Below, piece by piece: positions 35,930 through 47,660 of a stretch of 64,000 nucleotides of DNA (its first letter is position 1; each line of letters starts with the position of its first letter). Origin of the DNA: Kitasatospora paranensis (GTDB lineage Bacteria > Actinomycetota > Actinomycetes > Streptomycetales > Streptomycetaceae); the NCBI RefSeq assembly GCF_039544005.1, contig NZ_BAABKV010000001.1, positions 7,254,001 through 7,318,000 of the forward strand, read 5' to 3'. The notes under the pieces are model-generated. The model had not been told where the DNA came from. It saw only the letters and a list, made by a program, of their open reading frames with translations, and did no database searches. The position numbers and the translations under genes are program-made.

Positions 35930-37920
35930 TCAGGACGGGTCGGCCGCCCCCGCCCCAGCGCCCCAGGTCGCCCGGACCAGCTCCCGTTCGGCGGCCGTCA
36001 GATGCAGCGCGACGGCCAGCCAGCTCGCCGCGTACGCCTCCGGATCCGGGTCGTCCAGCCGGCCGAAGGCGTCCCGGCCCCGCCGGTCGGCCTCGGCGAC
36101 CAGCGCGGACGTCAGCTCCGCGGCGGTGCGGAAGCCGGTACGGCGCAGTGCGGCCGCCGCGGCCCGCGGGTCTCCGGACCGCGCGGACTCGGCGGCGGCC
36201 CGCCGGCCGCCCGCGACCGCGAGTTCGACGAGCGTGCGCACCCGCCACAGCGGCGAGTCGGTGAGCGGGTCCGGTCCCTCCGCCGCGGAGCCGTCCGGAG
36301 CGGTGCCCGGCACCGGCCCGCCGCCCGGCGGGAAGTGCTCCCCGCGGAGCCGGTCGTAGCCGAGGTCCGCCCGGCCCTGCCAGTCCGCGGGCAGGCGCAG
36401 CGTCCGCTCGGCACCGGGGACGGGCCCGACGGCCAAGGGGCGCAGCGTGGCGGCCCGGTCGGGGTCGACCCGGCCGAGCACCCGCACCAGGACGCCGGGG
36501 TGGGCGGCGAGCTGCGCCAGGTTCCCGGTGTGGGCGAGGTCCGGGTGGCCGAGCGCCGCGCGCAGCCGGATCACCGGGCCGGTGGCCGACCCGTCCGGAC
36601 CGGCCTCCCGGGCGGTGACGCAGTCCGCCGCGGCACCCAGCACCATCAGGTCGCAGCCGACCAGCCCGCGGACCCGGCCGGTGTGCTCGGGGTCGGCGAG
36701 CGGGCCGTCGGCGAGCCGCTCGGCCGCGGCCTCCGCGAGCGGACGGGCGAACAGCCGGGCCAGCGGACCCGACGACCAGTCCAGGCCGGCCACCGGGTTG
36801 GCCCGCACACCGCGGCCCGCCCCGAGCCGGCCGTCCGCGGACACCGTCGCGCCGGAGACCAGCAGGCCGCTCCGGGAGAGCCGGGCGTGGTCGATCGGGG
36901 CCGACCCGACCGCCACCGGGGCGGTGCCCGCGCCCCTGGCCCGGGCCGGGCCGCCCGGCTTCACGTCGGCGACCGAGAACCAGCGGCCGTCCTCGGTGAC
37001 CAGGTGGGTGACCACGCCGCCGTAGCCGGTGGCGGTCAGCACCGGCTCCCGGCACACCCCGTGGACCCGCAGCGAACCGCCGGGCCGGTAGGCGCGCCGG
37101 GCGCCGCCGAGCAGGGCCGCGTCGACCTCGTCGCCGCCGGTGGCGAAGGTGGTGAGCAGCAGGTCGCGCAGCGCCGCGACCAGGTCGGCCAGCCGGTGCC
37201 CCGCGTGCCGGGCCCGCGCGCTGCGCAGGCCGCGGACGACCCGCAGGGCCGCGGCCTCGGCCCGGTGCAGGTCGGCGAGGCGGGCGGTGTGCGCGGCCCG
37301 CAGCAGGTCGGCCTGCAGGACGGCGCCGGCGGCGGGCACGCCGGCCGCCAGCACGGCGGCCGCGGCGGACCGGAGCGCGGCGGCCGCCAGCACCTGGGCG
37401 GCGGTCGGGGTCACGGCGGTTGGTGTCGCGGCGACCGGTGTCGTGGCGGTCCGAGTGACCGTCGCCGGTGCGCCGTCCGCCGCGGCACCCGGTGCCGGGT
37501 CGCCCTCGCCGGGCGGCCCGTCCGCGGGCGTGAGGCCCCCGGGTGCGGTGTCCGAGGAGCCGGCATCCTCGGGCAGGCCGTCCCCGTCCCCGTGAGCGAC
37601 GGCGTCGGTGTCGGCGATCGGGCAGGCGCCCAGGACGGCCGCGCGGTGCAGGCAGCGCGGTGCCAGCAGGCAGCTGCAGACGGCCTGGGCCGCGTCCGTG
37701 ACGGCGCCCCCGGGCCCGGGGGTCAGCGTGACCTCGGCGTCCTCCCCGCAGCGGACGGTGCACCCCGTGCCGTCCGCCGCCGCGGTGACCGGCAGCGCGG
37801 CGTACTGCTCGACGGCGGCGTCCAGCTTCTTGCGCAGCCGGGAGGTCAGCGCCTCGACGGCGGCCGCCACCACCTCCGGGGCGACCGGGGGAGCGGAGTG
37901 GTCGTGGGGGCAGGTGTCAT
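35930..37920 (-). CDS. SWIM zinc-finger protein (YehQ-like), with an apparent frameshift
   Basis: 663 residues from ATG 37920 after one base is added at the G run 37906-37910. The N-terminal half holds the SWIM finger VCSCLLAPRCLHRAA (CxCx6CxH) at about residue 80, then a Pro/Ala/Thr-rich linker, then a helical domain (AQVLAAAALRSAAAAVLAAG; LRVVRGLRSARARHAGHRLADLV) and a long conserved tail (WFSVADVKPGGP, VRGLVGCDLMVLGAA, LHLTAAERELVRATW). YehQ of E. coli has the same pairing of SWIM and adjacent VWA protein. It ends the operon; its ATG overlaps the TGA of the VWA gene. DNA or protein binding by the finger is assumed. Confidence 0.8.
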
Positions 37921-40900
37921 CGGGCTTCTCCGCGGAGGCGGTCGCCGACCCAGCGGGCGAGGGCGAGGGGCTGAGAGCGGCCACCGGCATTCCTGCGGCC
38001 ACGAGTTGCTGGGCGACCGGCACCGAGTACCGGGGTGTCCCGGTGTCGTCCAGCGCGGCGCAGCCCATGAGGTGCACGCCGGAGGCGGCCAGGGCGCGCA
38101 CCTCGCCGAGCAGGCCGCCGAGCGGGTAGCCCTCCTCGAAGTCGCTGACCACCACCACCAGCGTCCGGCTCGGCACGCTCACCAGCGAGCGGGCGTGGGC
38201 GAGGGCTGCGGCGATGTGCGTGCCACCGCCGACCCGGACTTCCAGCAGCAGGGAGAGCGGGTCGTCGACCCGGTCGGTCAGGTCCGCGACCTGGGTGGAG
38301 AACGCCAGGAAGTGCGTGGACAGCGTCGGCACGCCGCCCAGCACGGCGGCGGTGAGGGCGGACCAGATGACCGAGGCCTCCATCGAGCCGGAGACGTCGA
38401 CGACCAGGACGAGCCGCCAGTCGGCCTCCCGCCGGGAGCGGGTGCCGAAGACGGGCTGCTCGGGGATGACCACCGTCCGGCCGTCGTCGAGCCGCCGGGT
38501 GTGCGCCAGGTTGGCCCGCAGGGTGCGCGGGAGGTCCAGCCGGCCGCCCGGGCGGCGGGTCGGCCGGGGGTCGCGAGCCCCGTCAGGGCGGGGCGCATCC
38601 GGGTCGCCAGCTCCCGGGCGAGCTCGTCGACCAGACGGCGCACCAGGGGCCGCAGCGCGGCGAGTTGCTGCTCGGGCATGCCGCCGGCCAGGTTGAGGAC
38701 GGAGGTCAGCAGCTCCACCGAGGGGCGTACGGCGGCCGGGTCGAGTTCGGCGAGCACGTCGGTGCGGCCGGCCTCGGCGGCGCGGCCGAGGACCTCCTCG
38801 CGGACGTCCGCACCGAACAGGGCCTCGAGTTCCGCCGCCCATTCGCGGGCGGTGGGGAAGGACGCGTCCTGTCCGCCGCCGTTGCCGTCCGCACCGGCCA
38901 GGTCCTGCGAGCCCTCGCCGCGGCCCGCGCCGTAGAGCTCGTCCAGGGCGCGGGCGTAGCGGCGGGCGCCCGCGGGCAGCCGGTCAGGTTCGCGGCCGAG
39001 CAGCAGCCGCCAGCGGTCGGCCGGGGTGAGCCGGTCCGCGGGGGCAGCGGCCTCCGCCGCCGGCCCGCCGCCGGGGATCCCGCCGGGATCCGCCTCGGTG
39101 GGCTCGGTGGCTTCCGTGACCTCGGTGGTGGCCCCGCCGGGCGAGGGCCGGGTGAGGCCGGGCAGGCGGAGCGCGCCGAGCGCCGCGGCCGCCGCGGCGT
39201 CGGCGGCCGCCCAGAGGGCGAGCAGCGCGGGCGGAGCGGCGAGCGTCAGGTCGGGCCGCTCGCCGAGGCGTTCGGTGACGGTCGTCAGGAGCCGGCCGCG
39301 GGCGGCCGGGGTGAGGACGTCGAAGCCGGCCCGCAGGGCGGGCAGCCGGTCCAGGAAGCCGCGGTCGGGGAGGCGGTCGATCCGCTCCAGCAGCGGGTCG
39401 AGCGCGGCGGGGGCGCACTGGAGCAGCGGCCCGCCGGCGGTGAGCAGTCCGGCCAGCAGCCGGGCGGTGCGGCGGCGGGCCTCCGGGCCGGTCGCGGTGT
39501 CGACCCAGCCGGCGGCACGGGTGCCGAGCTCGGCGGCGTCGTCCAGGTCGAGCAGGACGCGGGCGGCCAGCGCGGCGCCCTGGACGAGCGGGGCGGCCGT
39601 CCGGGCCAGGGTGGCCAGGGCGTCGTCCATCCGCAGGCCGAGCCGGTGCTCGCCGGCCCGGTCGGCGAGGGCGACCAGGGCGGTGGCGTCCTCGGGGTCG
39701 TCGCTGCCCGCCAGGCCCGGGAGCCCGCGGACGGCGGCGTCCAGCAGGGTGGCGGCGAGTTCGCCGGCCCGGGCGCGGCCGGGCTCGTCGGTGCCGGGCA
39801 GGTGGCCGCGCCGCAGCGCGTCCAGCAGGTCCAGTGCGCCGAGGAGTTCGGGCAGGGTGGCGGAGGCGGGCAGCAGCTCCTCGGCCTCGGCGAGCCGCTC
39901 GGCGACCAGGCCCGGCAGATCGCAGCGGGCCGCGGCGCGCAGCCCGTCCACCAGCTGGGCGCAGGTGGGGCCGCCCTCGGCCGCCTCCCGGCGGGCGGTC
40001 TCCCGCAGGGTGCCGGCGGCGGCGAGTTCGGCCGTCACGCCGCGGACGCCGGCCAGGTCGAGCCGGGCCGCGGCGGAGGGCGTCCAGGACAGCCGCCAAC
40101 GGGTCGTCAGCGCCGTGCCGTCGCCGGTCGCGGAGACGTCGAGCGGCTCCCCGTACCCGATGCCGCAGAGCTGGAGGCGCTGCAGCAGGACCTCGCGGCG
40201 GCCGTCGAGGGTGGAGCGCAGCGGGTCGAGGCGCATCTCCCGGGACTCGGGCCGGTCGGGGCCGGGCAGCCGCAGGTCGGCGAGGTCGGCCTCCACGGCG
40301 GGGCCGAGACCGGAGCGCGGCGTGCCGGGGGCCGTCCGGCCGCGGTCGGTGCCGACCATGACGCTCTCCAGCGCCCTGGCCAGGGCGCGGCCGCGGCCGA
40401 GCGGCTCGCCCTGGCCGAGGACGGTGGTGACCGCCTCCAGCAGTTCGCCGCGGCCCGGCGCGGGCAGTCCGCGCAGCCGGGCGAGGTCGCCGGCGAGCCG
40501 CAGCGTCTCCGCGGCCTCGCCGGTGCCCGCAGTGTGGCCGGCGGCCCGCAGTTCGCGGCAGAGCTCGGTGATCGCCGTGGCGGCGGCGTCGCCCACCCGG
40601 GCCGGGTCGCCGCGGGCGGTGAGGACGGCCTGCTGCCACCGCGGATCGCGGATCCCGGCCGGGTAGCCGGAGCGGGCGTCGAGCAGCCCGAACGTGTACG
40701 GGACGAGCGAGGTGGTGACCGGGGCGGCAGTGCCGCTCTCCGCCCCCGCGGCCGCCCCGGCGTGCTCGGGCGCGTCGATCAGGGCGGGGCCGTGGAAGGC
40801 GCCGACCAGGGCGGCGACCCGCCGGCCGCCGGCCGCCGCCTCGGCGATCACCCGGCGCATGTGCGCCTCGCGGGCGAGGTCGCCGGCCGGCACACCGCCG

Positions 40901-41493
40901 CGGTCGGCCGCGTCCCGGCGCAGCGCCCAGCCGACGGCGAGCGCCGCCCGTCGGACGGCCTCCGGGTCGCTGCCGGGGGCCCGCACCTCCACCGAGCGGT
41001 CCCACAGGTCGTCGCCGTCGCGGCCGGTGCCGGCCGCGCCGAGCGCGTCGCCGTAGCCGGGCCCGTCGGCCGCCCGGCCGCCGGTACCGGCCGGCGCTGG
41101 CGCCGACCACTGCTTGTCGGCCATCGGCAGGTCGCAGCAGCGCACCTCGACGCCGTGCGCGCGGGCCCAGCGGATCGCGGCGAGCTCCGGCGAGAAGTCC
41201 GCGAAGGGGTAGAAGCCGAGCCGACCCTCGTCGTCGGCCCCGGCGAGCGCCACCGGGGCGACCGTCCCCTCGTCGGCCAGGTACGGCAGCCAGTGCTGGA
41301 AGTCGGCGGGCAGTTCGACGCAGAGCACCTGCGGGTCGGCGGCGTCGAGCAGGGCGGGCACCACCGCGGCCAGCGCCGGGCTGTGGTGCCGTACCCCGAT
41401 CAGGTAGGGCCGCCGGCCGGCCGCGAGCGCCTCCAGGGCGGCCCGCGGTTCGTCGGCGGCGCGGTCGGTGTCCGGTCCGGTGGCGACGGTCAT
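37917..41493 (-). CDS. DUF5682 (YehM-like) joined to VWA (YehP-like) protein; two apparent frameshifts
   Basis: ATG 41493 overlaps the MoxR stop. Residues 1-770 are DUF5682: RPYLIGVRHHSPALAAVVPAL, VLCVELPADFQHWLPYL, HMRRVIAEAAAGG, VAALVGAFHGPAL, VTTSLVPYTFGLLD. From about 805 (DRWRLLLGREPDRLP, WAAELEALFGADVREEVLG) it becomes the helical head of VWA proteins of this type and then the VWA domain with DVSGSMEAS (MIDAS, Asp about 1033), LAFSTQVADL, VGGGTHIAAAL and VVVSDFEEG. Breaks at G runs 38566-38570 and 37967-37970; with both repaired it ends LARWVGDRLRGEAR. No stop and no start separate the two halves, while in relatives they are separate genes; either a true fusion or a missing boundary. 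Confidence 0.78.
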
Positions 41494-42662
41494 CGGAGGT
41501 TCTCCCGCAGGTCCCAGAGGCGGCGCCACATCGCGGAGCCGTCCTCGGCCCGGCGGCGCACCGGCCCGTCCCAGTAGCCGAGAAGCCGGCCGTGGTCCGC
41601 GGGGTCGTCCTTGTGGACGGCGCCGAGCAGGTGGCCGGGCACCAGGTCGAGCACGTCGGAGCCGGCGAAGTAGGCGGAGGCGAGACCGAGCGAGGAGGCG
41701 ACGTGCACGGCCTCGGCGGTGGACATCACGGTGCCGGGGCGCTCGACGTCCCAACCCTCGGCCGAGCGGCCGGTGCGCAGGTCGCGGAAGACCGTGACCA
41801 GGACGTCGAGTACCGCGTCGTCGACTCCGAAGGCGGCGCCGGCCCGCTGCACGGCGGCGGTGGCGCGGTCCCGGACGAGCGACATCTCGGCGCCCGCGTC
41901 GGCGATCGGCTGGACGGTCTCGAAGTTGAAGCGCCGCTTGAGTGCGGCGGACATCTCCGAGACGCCGCGGTCGCGCAGGTTCGCGGTGCCGATCACGGTG
42001 AAGCCCGGGGCGGCGGCCACCGTGCCGTCCGCGGAGCCGGCCAGCTCCGGGACGCTGATCCGGCGGTCGGAGAGGATCGACACCAGCGCGTCCTGGACCT
42101 CCGGGAGGCAGCGGGTGATCTCCTCGATCCGGGCGACCCGGCCGGTGCGCATGGCGGTCATCACCGGCGAGGCCACCAGCGCCTGCGGCGTCGGCCCCTG
42201 GGCCAGCAGCAGCGCGTAGTTCCAGCCGTAGCGGAAGGCGTCCTCGGTGGTGCCGGCGGTGCCCTGGACGGTGAGCTCGCCGGTGCCGCTGACCGCGGCC
42301 GCGAGCAGCTCGGAGAGCATCGACTTGGCGGTGCCGGGCTCGCCGACGAGCAGCAGCCCGCGCTCGCCCGCGAGGGTGACCACGCAGCGTTCGACCAGGG
42401 CCCGCTCGCCGACGAACTTCGGCGCGACCACCAGCTTGGCCGGCAGTTCGCCGTCCTTGCGGCGGCGCGGCGGCAGGGTGAGGGCCTCGCCCCCGCTGCC
42501 GCAGACGAACGTCACCACGGCGGCCGGGGTGAGGGCCCAGCCGGGCGGCCGCGGGCCGTCGTCGTGGGCGGCGAGGAAGGCGAGCTCGGCGGCGTACCGC
42601 TCCTCGGCGGGCACGATCTGCCGGGGCTGCGGGATCGTCGCCGGTTCGGTGGTCGGAGGCAT
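41490..42662 (-). CDS. MoxR-type AAA+ ATPase (YehL-like)
   Basis: 390 residues. Walker A LLLVGEPGTAKSMLSELL (about 105-120), Walker B-like VARIEEITRCLPEVQDAL with the DEAD-like E-E, sensor 1 FTVIGTANLRDRGVSEMS, Arg finger ALKRRFNFET and sensor 2 all present. The first 80 residues are an extra helical domain. The APKFVGERALVERCVVTLAGE box fits the YehL subfamily of MoxR AAA proteins. MoxR ATPases act with VWA partners, here 37917-41493, as chaperone-like or metal-insertion machines. It is coupled to that gene by an ATGA overlap. Confidence 0.9.
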   Translation of the reverse strand: MPPTTEPATIPQPRQIVPAEERYAAELAFLAAHDDGPRPPGWALTPAAVVTFVCGSGGEALTLPPRRRKDGELPAKLVVAPKFVGERALVERCVVTLAGERGLLLVGEPGTAKSMLSELLAAAVSGTGELTVQGTAGTTEDAFRYGWNYALLLAQGPTPQALVASPVMTAMRTGRVARIEEITRCLPEVQDALVSILSDRRISVPELAGSADGTVAAAPGFTVIGTANLRDRGVSEMSAALKRRFNFETVQPIADAGAEMSLVRDRATAAVQRAGAAFGVDDAVLDVLVTVFRDLRTGRSAEGWDVERPGTVMSTAEAVHVASSLGLASAYFAGSDVLDLVPGHLLGAVHKDDPADHGRLLGYWDGPVRRRAEDGSAMWRRLWDLRENLR

Positions 42663-42751
42663 GTCGGGTCCTTCGGAGTCGGATCGGTCGGGGCCGGGGA
42701 TGCGGTGCTCCGCACCCCCGGCGGTGGCCGGCGGACCGGCCGGTGGCGCGG

Positions 42752-45700
42752 TCAGCGGCGGCGTGCGCGGGCCCGCCGGACCTTCAGTTCCTCGAAGCGC
42801 GGCAGGTCGCCGTCGAGCAGGCGCTGCCAGGAGCGGCGGTAGAGCGCCGCAGCGGGCTCGGTGGGCACGCTGATGCCCAGCGGGGCGGTCGTCCCGCCGG
42901 CCGGTGCCAGGACCGGCAGCTTCCAGGTCTCCAGCGGCAGGTGCGGCGAGCGGAGCTCCGTCCAGCCGCCGGGCAGGAACAGCGCGCGCCCGGCCCGGCT
43001 GCGTCCGGCCTCGACGACCAGGTCGCCGGCGGACAGTTCGGCCCGTGCCGCCTTCATCCGGGCGGGCCGCCAGCCCGTCCAGCGCGCGGTGTTGCGGTCG
43101 GTGGGGTCGGGCATCGCCAGCAGCATCAGGTAGAGCGCGGCGGCGTCCTCGCCGATGCCGTGCCGGGCGGCCGCGGCGGCGACCAGGTCGGGCACCGAAC
43201 GCGTCGGGTCCTGCGGCCACCAGGTGCCGTCCTTGCCGCGGGCACCGGCCACCGGCTCGCCCGGGTCCGCGAGCAGGGCTTCGAACGCGGCGGTGCGGGC
43301 CAGCCGCAGGGCGGCCTCCGCCGGGAACGGCACGTCGCCGTCGACCCGCAGGGCGGGCAGGTACGGGTCCTCGCCCGCCGCGTCGAGCAGCGCCGTGCGG
43401 ATGCCCGGGGCGGGCTGGCTGTCGTGCGTGGCCATGAGCACCGCGCCGTAGCGCTCCCAGCCGGGGGCGGTCTCGGTCGGGGCCCCGGCCACCTTCTGGA
43501 AGGCCGGCAGGCTGACGTAGCGGCCCAGGTCGAGGATCAGCCCGGGGTGGGCCAGGCGCTCCCGGACGGCGGCCAGCGCGGCCGGCAGCGCGGCGCGCAC
43601 CGGGTCGCCGGCCGGCAGCCGGTGGGCCAGCCAGGCGGTCATGGCGACCGCCCCGACCAGGGTCCTGGCGGTGAAGCCGGTGGCCTTGTCGTCGACCGGC
43701 ACGCACCGGTCGCCGCGGACGGTCCAGTCCAGGTCCCGGTCGAGCTCGGGGGCCGCGGCCGGGTCGAGGACGGCGGCCAGCGACCGGGTGGCCGCCCACT
43801 CGGTGCGCACCGCCCGGTTCGCCTCGGCGAGCAGCGCCTCCGGCACGGCGACCCGCCGGCCGACCGCGGCGTTCCACACCGCGGCCGCGGCGGCGACGTC
43901 CGGGCCGTCCGTCCACAGCCGGGCCGGGTCGGCGGGCAGCAGGGCGGCCACCACGCGCTGCCGGGTGCCGGCGGCGACGGTGCGCAGCTCGTCCTTGGCG
44001 ACCGCGGCGTCGGCCACCTTGAGGCCGAGCAGGGTGCGGTCCGCGGTCGGCAGGAAGCTCCGCTCGTAGGCCTCGATCTGCGGCAGGCCGGCCACGACCA
44101 GCGCCGCCATGGTGCCGGTGAGCCCGGTGAGGCGCGCGAACTCCTCGGCCGCGGCCGGGAACCACGGTGCCGGGCCGCGTGCGGACACCTCGGCGAGCAG
44201 CCGCGGCGCCCGGTCGTCGGCCGGTCCGGCCACCGGCTCCGAGGACAGCACCGTGTACGGCGCCGGGACGTCGAAGCGGCCGCTCGGGTCGTGCTGCAGC
44301 ACCGTGGACTCGGTGTCGCTGGCAGCGGTCACGTCGGTGTCGGCGAAGAGCAGGAACGCGCCGCCGCCGAGCGGGACGAGGGCGTCCCGGTCGCCGTGGC
44401 GGACGGAGCCGTCGGCGGCGAGCAGGTGGCCGGCCGTCAGGTGCAGCCGCACCCGGCGCCAGCGGGCCGCCCCCTCGGGGGTGGTCAGCCCGAGGCCGTC
44501 CAGCGCGTGCAGCAGCTCGGCGAGGGCCGCGCGGTCCTCGTCGGCGCCGACCGGGGCGGCCGCGCGCAGCGCCACCGGGCCGGCCAGTTCGGGCAGCCGC
44601 AGCCAGTCGATCCGGGCGTACGGCAGGGCGGGGCCGTCCAGGTGGAGCGTGCCGGGGGCGGCCGGCTCCGCGTCGGGGCGGCAGGCCGCGGCGAGGAAGT
44701 CCAGCTGTGCGGCGGTGTAGCGGGCCTGCGCGTTGCCGTACCAACTGCCGACGCAGCCGAGGCCGCTGAGGGCGGCGCGCAGCCGGTGGTCGGTCGGGCC
44801 GGTCGGTGCGGCAGGCTCGCCGACACCGGCGAGCCGGTCGGCCAGGCGCTTGGCGACCGCGTCGAGGGACTGCTGCTGGGCGGCGGCGAACCGCACCACA
44901 CCGGCGATGCCGGCCGCGAGCGCGTCGTCGCCGACGGCGGGCAGCAGGGCGCGGACGGCGGCCGTCAGCTCCTCCGGCTTCTTGGGGTCGGCCGCGCCGG
45001 CGGCCTTGAGCAGGCCCGCGGCGGTGTCGGCGTCGATCCGGCGCAGCGCCGCGGACCCCTGCGGGTCGCGCGGCCGCAGGCAGTGCCAGTAGCGCATCGG
45101 GGGAGGATCAGGGTGCCCTCGGCGAACGTGCCGGGCGCGTCGTCGGTCCGGGCGGTGGCGGTGACCACGCCGTCCGGGTCGACCAGGCGCATCCGGTAGG
45201 TCTCCCGGACGACGGCCTGCGGCCGCTCCGCGCCGGGGAAGAGCACCAGCCGGGTCGGCACGCCGGCGCCCGCGGGCAGGGTGACGGAGTGTCCGGCGGC
45301 GTCCTCGCCGCGGACCGCGCCGTCGGGCAGTTCGACGGTGCGCCAGGCCAGCACGCCGTCGGCCGGGGCCCCGGCCGGGGTCTGCTCGGCCGATGCGGCG
45401 GGCATCACCCAGCCGGAGCGGAAGGTGCTGCCCGCCGGGGCGTCGCGCAGGGCGTCCGCGAGGAACCCGGGGAGCGCGGCGCGGCCGAGCGCGCCGGTCG
45501 CCGGGTCGTACTCGTGCCAGCCGAAGGGGGTGTCCTCGCCGCTGCGGGCCCAGGCCCAGAACGAGGTGCCGTCGCCGATCACCCGGCGCTCGCCGGGCAG
45601 CGCGGTGTCGCCGGCGTGGACGACGCCGTCGCCGGTCGTCCGGCCGCCGCCGGGCAGCGGCAGGCCGAAGGTGCGCAGGTTGCCGAGCCAGGTCATCCGG

Positions 45701-47660
45701 GTGCCGCGGACGCTGGTGCCCTCGGGCATGGTGAAGGTGCGGTCGGGGGCGGTGTGCCAGTAGCCGACCTTGCGGTGGTTCTGGGCGCGCGAGCACCACT
45801 GGACGAGCAGCGAGCCGTCGACGTGGTGGAAGCCCGGGTCCGAGCCGGTGTCGCCGGCGGGTATCCGCAGGTCGTGGGTGAGCACGGTGCCCTCGGCGCC
45901 GATCACCCGGGCCTGGCTCGGGCCGGCCACGACGAGGTGCGGCCAGGCGTCGGCGACCACGAGGTCGTCGACGTCCTTGCGGGGGACGAGCGTGGCGACG
46001 GCCTCCTCCCAGGCGGGCCAGCCGAGTTCGTCCAGCAGGCCGCCGCGCAGGGTGCGGGCGAGCACCTCGGAGACGTCGGTGCCGGCGGCGGCCTGGACGG
46101 CGTCCTCGGCCAGCACCAGCACCTCGCCGGGCAGCCACCCGATCCGCCGCAGGGCGTCGGGCAGGTCGGGGAGGCCGGCGGCGGAGGACTCGGCGGCGAC
46201 CTCGGCCGTCCACGCGGCGAGCATCGGCCGGCCGCCGGGGAGCGAGCGAGCACGCCGAGCGCGGTGCGGCCGTCGTGGTCGTCGGAGATCCGCCGCGCGC
46301 CGCGGCCGAACGCCGCGCGGAACCGCGGGTCCGCCTCCAGCGCGAGCAGGTCGCGCCGCTCCTCCTTGAGCGCCCAGGGCTCCAGCAGCAGCGTGGTGTT
46401 GTCCACCGGGTCGGCGACCGGCACGTCGAGGGCGAGCAGCAGGTCGAGCAGGTCGACGTCGCCCTCGGTGACGCGCACGGTGCCGCCGGCGGTGAGTTCG
46501 GTGCGCAGCCGCCCGGCCATCCGCTCCACCAGCCCGTAGAGGGCGGGGATCGGGCCGCGGCTGCGCCAGCCGGTGCCGCGCCAGGCGAGGAAGCGCTCCA
46601 GCCAGCCGGCCGCACCGTCGGCGGGGCCGGCGGAGTCCGGGCCCGCGTCGTCGAGCAGGCCCGCGGTGGCGCCGGACTCCTCCAGGATCTCCAGCCACAG
46701 CCCGGGCAGTTCGCGGTCCTCGGACAGCGGGGTCAGGTCGAGCAGCGTCCGCCGGACGGCGCCGTCCGCGCGGGCCAGGGCCACCAGGGCCTGGCGGTGG
46801 CCCCTCCACCAGCCGGCGGCGGCGCGCAGCGTCGCGGGCAGGGTGAGCAACTCGGCGAGGTAGGCGCTCTCGGCGGCCTCGGGGTCGGCGCCTGCGGCCC
46901 GGGCCAGCCGGCGCAGGTCGGTGGCCATCCGGGCGGACGGCGGCAGGCCGCCCGCGGTGCGGCGCACGCACAGCAGTCGGAAGCGTTCGAACGCCTCGGT
47001 GGCGGGCACCCGGGCAGTGAGCTCCTTGGCGTAGCCGGACAGCACCTTGACGGGCAGTGCGCCGGCCAGCGCGAACTCCAGGAAGACGGCGTCCAGCCGC
47101 TGTTCGTCCAGCGGCAGGCCGTGCTCGGCCTCCGCGCGGCGGGCCCGGCCGAACAGCTGTGCGGCGTAGGCGGCGTTCTCCAGGCCGAGGAAGACCCGGC
47201 CGGCCTGCTCGTAGAAGGTCGGCAGGAAGTGCGGCACGGCGGAGGCCAGCCGGCCGGCGAGCTCCTGGTAGGCGTCGAGGGCGGCCTTCGGCTTGGACTT
47301 GGCCTGGCGGGCGACCCGCTCCAGCTCCGGCATCAGGCCGAGGGCGTGCCGGCCGTCGGCCGGGTGGTGGGCGAGGACCCACTCGGGGAAGCCGAGGGCC
47401 TGGCGCAGGCCGAGCCCGACCTCGGCCGGTCCGGCGGCCGGCTCCAGGCCGAGGTAGCCGGCGGCGAGGTCCTCGGCGGCGCCGAGTTCGGCCGCCACCA
47501 GCCGGACGACCACCCGGTCGTCCAGGCCCGGGTGACGGTACGTCCGGGCGGTCAGCGGGACGGCGCGCTCGCCTGCGCCGCGGGTGCCGGGCGGCAGCAC
47601 GCCGCCGGCCTGGAGCAGCTCGACGGCCTGCCGCTCGGTCGTGTCCGCGTCGTACGTCAT
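42752..47660 (-). CDS. Large (1636-residue) uncharacterised protein of the MolR/YehL operon; two apparent frameshifts
   Basis: From ATG 47660, overlapping the TGA of the DUF4132 gene. Breaks at G runs 46237-46240 and 45099-45103 are each repaired by one base. I do not recognise a domain. Residues 1-480 look helical and repeat-like (KPKAALDAYQELAGRLAS, AAQLFGRARRAEAEHGLP), as in TPR-like folds. Residues 500-850 are beta-rich with Trp/Gly turns (VGYWHTAPDRTFTMPEGTSV, MTWLGNLRTFGLPLPGGGRT) like a propeller or beta-solenoid, and the rest mixes helices and strands to the basic tail VRRARARRR. No signal peptide. It is by far the largest partner of the ATPase-VWA pair, so it may be the substrate or scaffold. 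Confidence 0.75.

Noticed and set aside
39034..39170. A separate start for the VWA protein
   Set aside because: No ATG, GTG or TTG in frame and no ribosome site could be found before the conserved DRWRLLLG segment.
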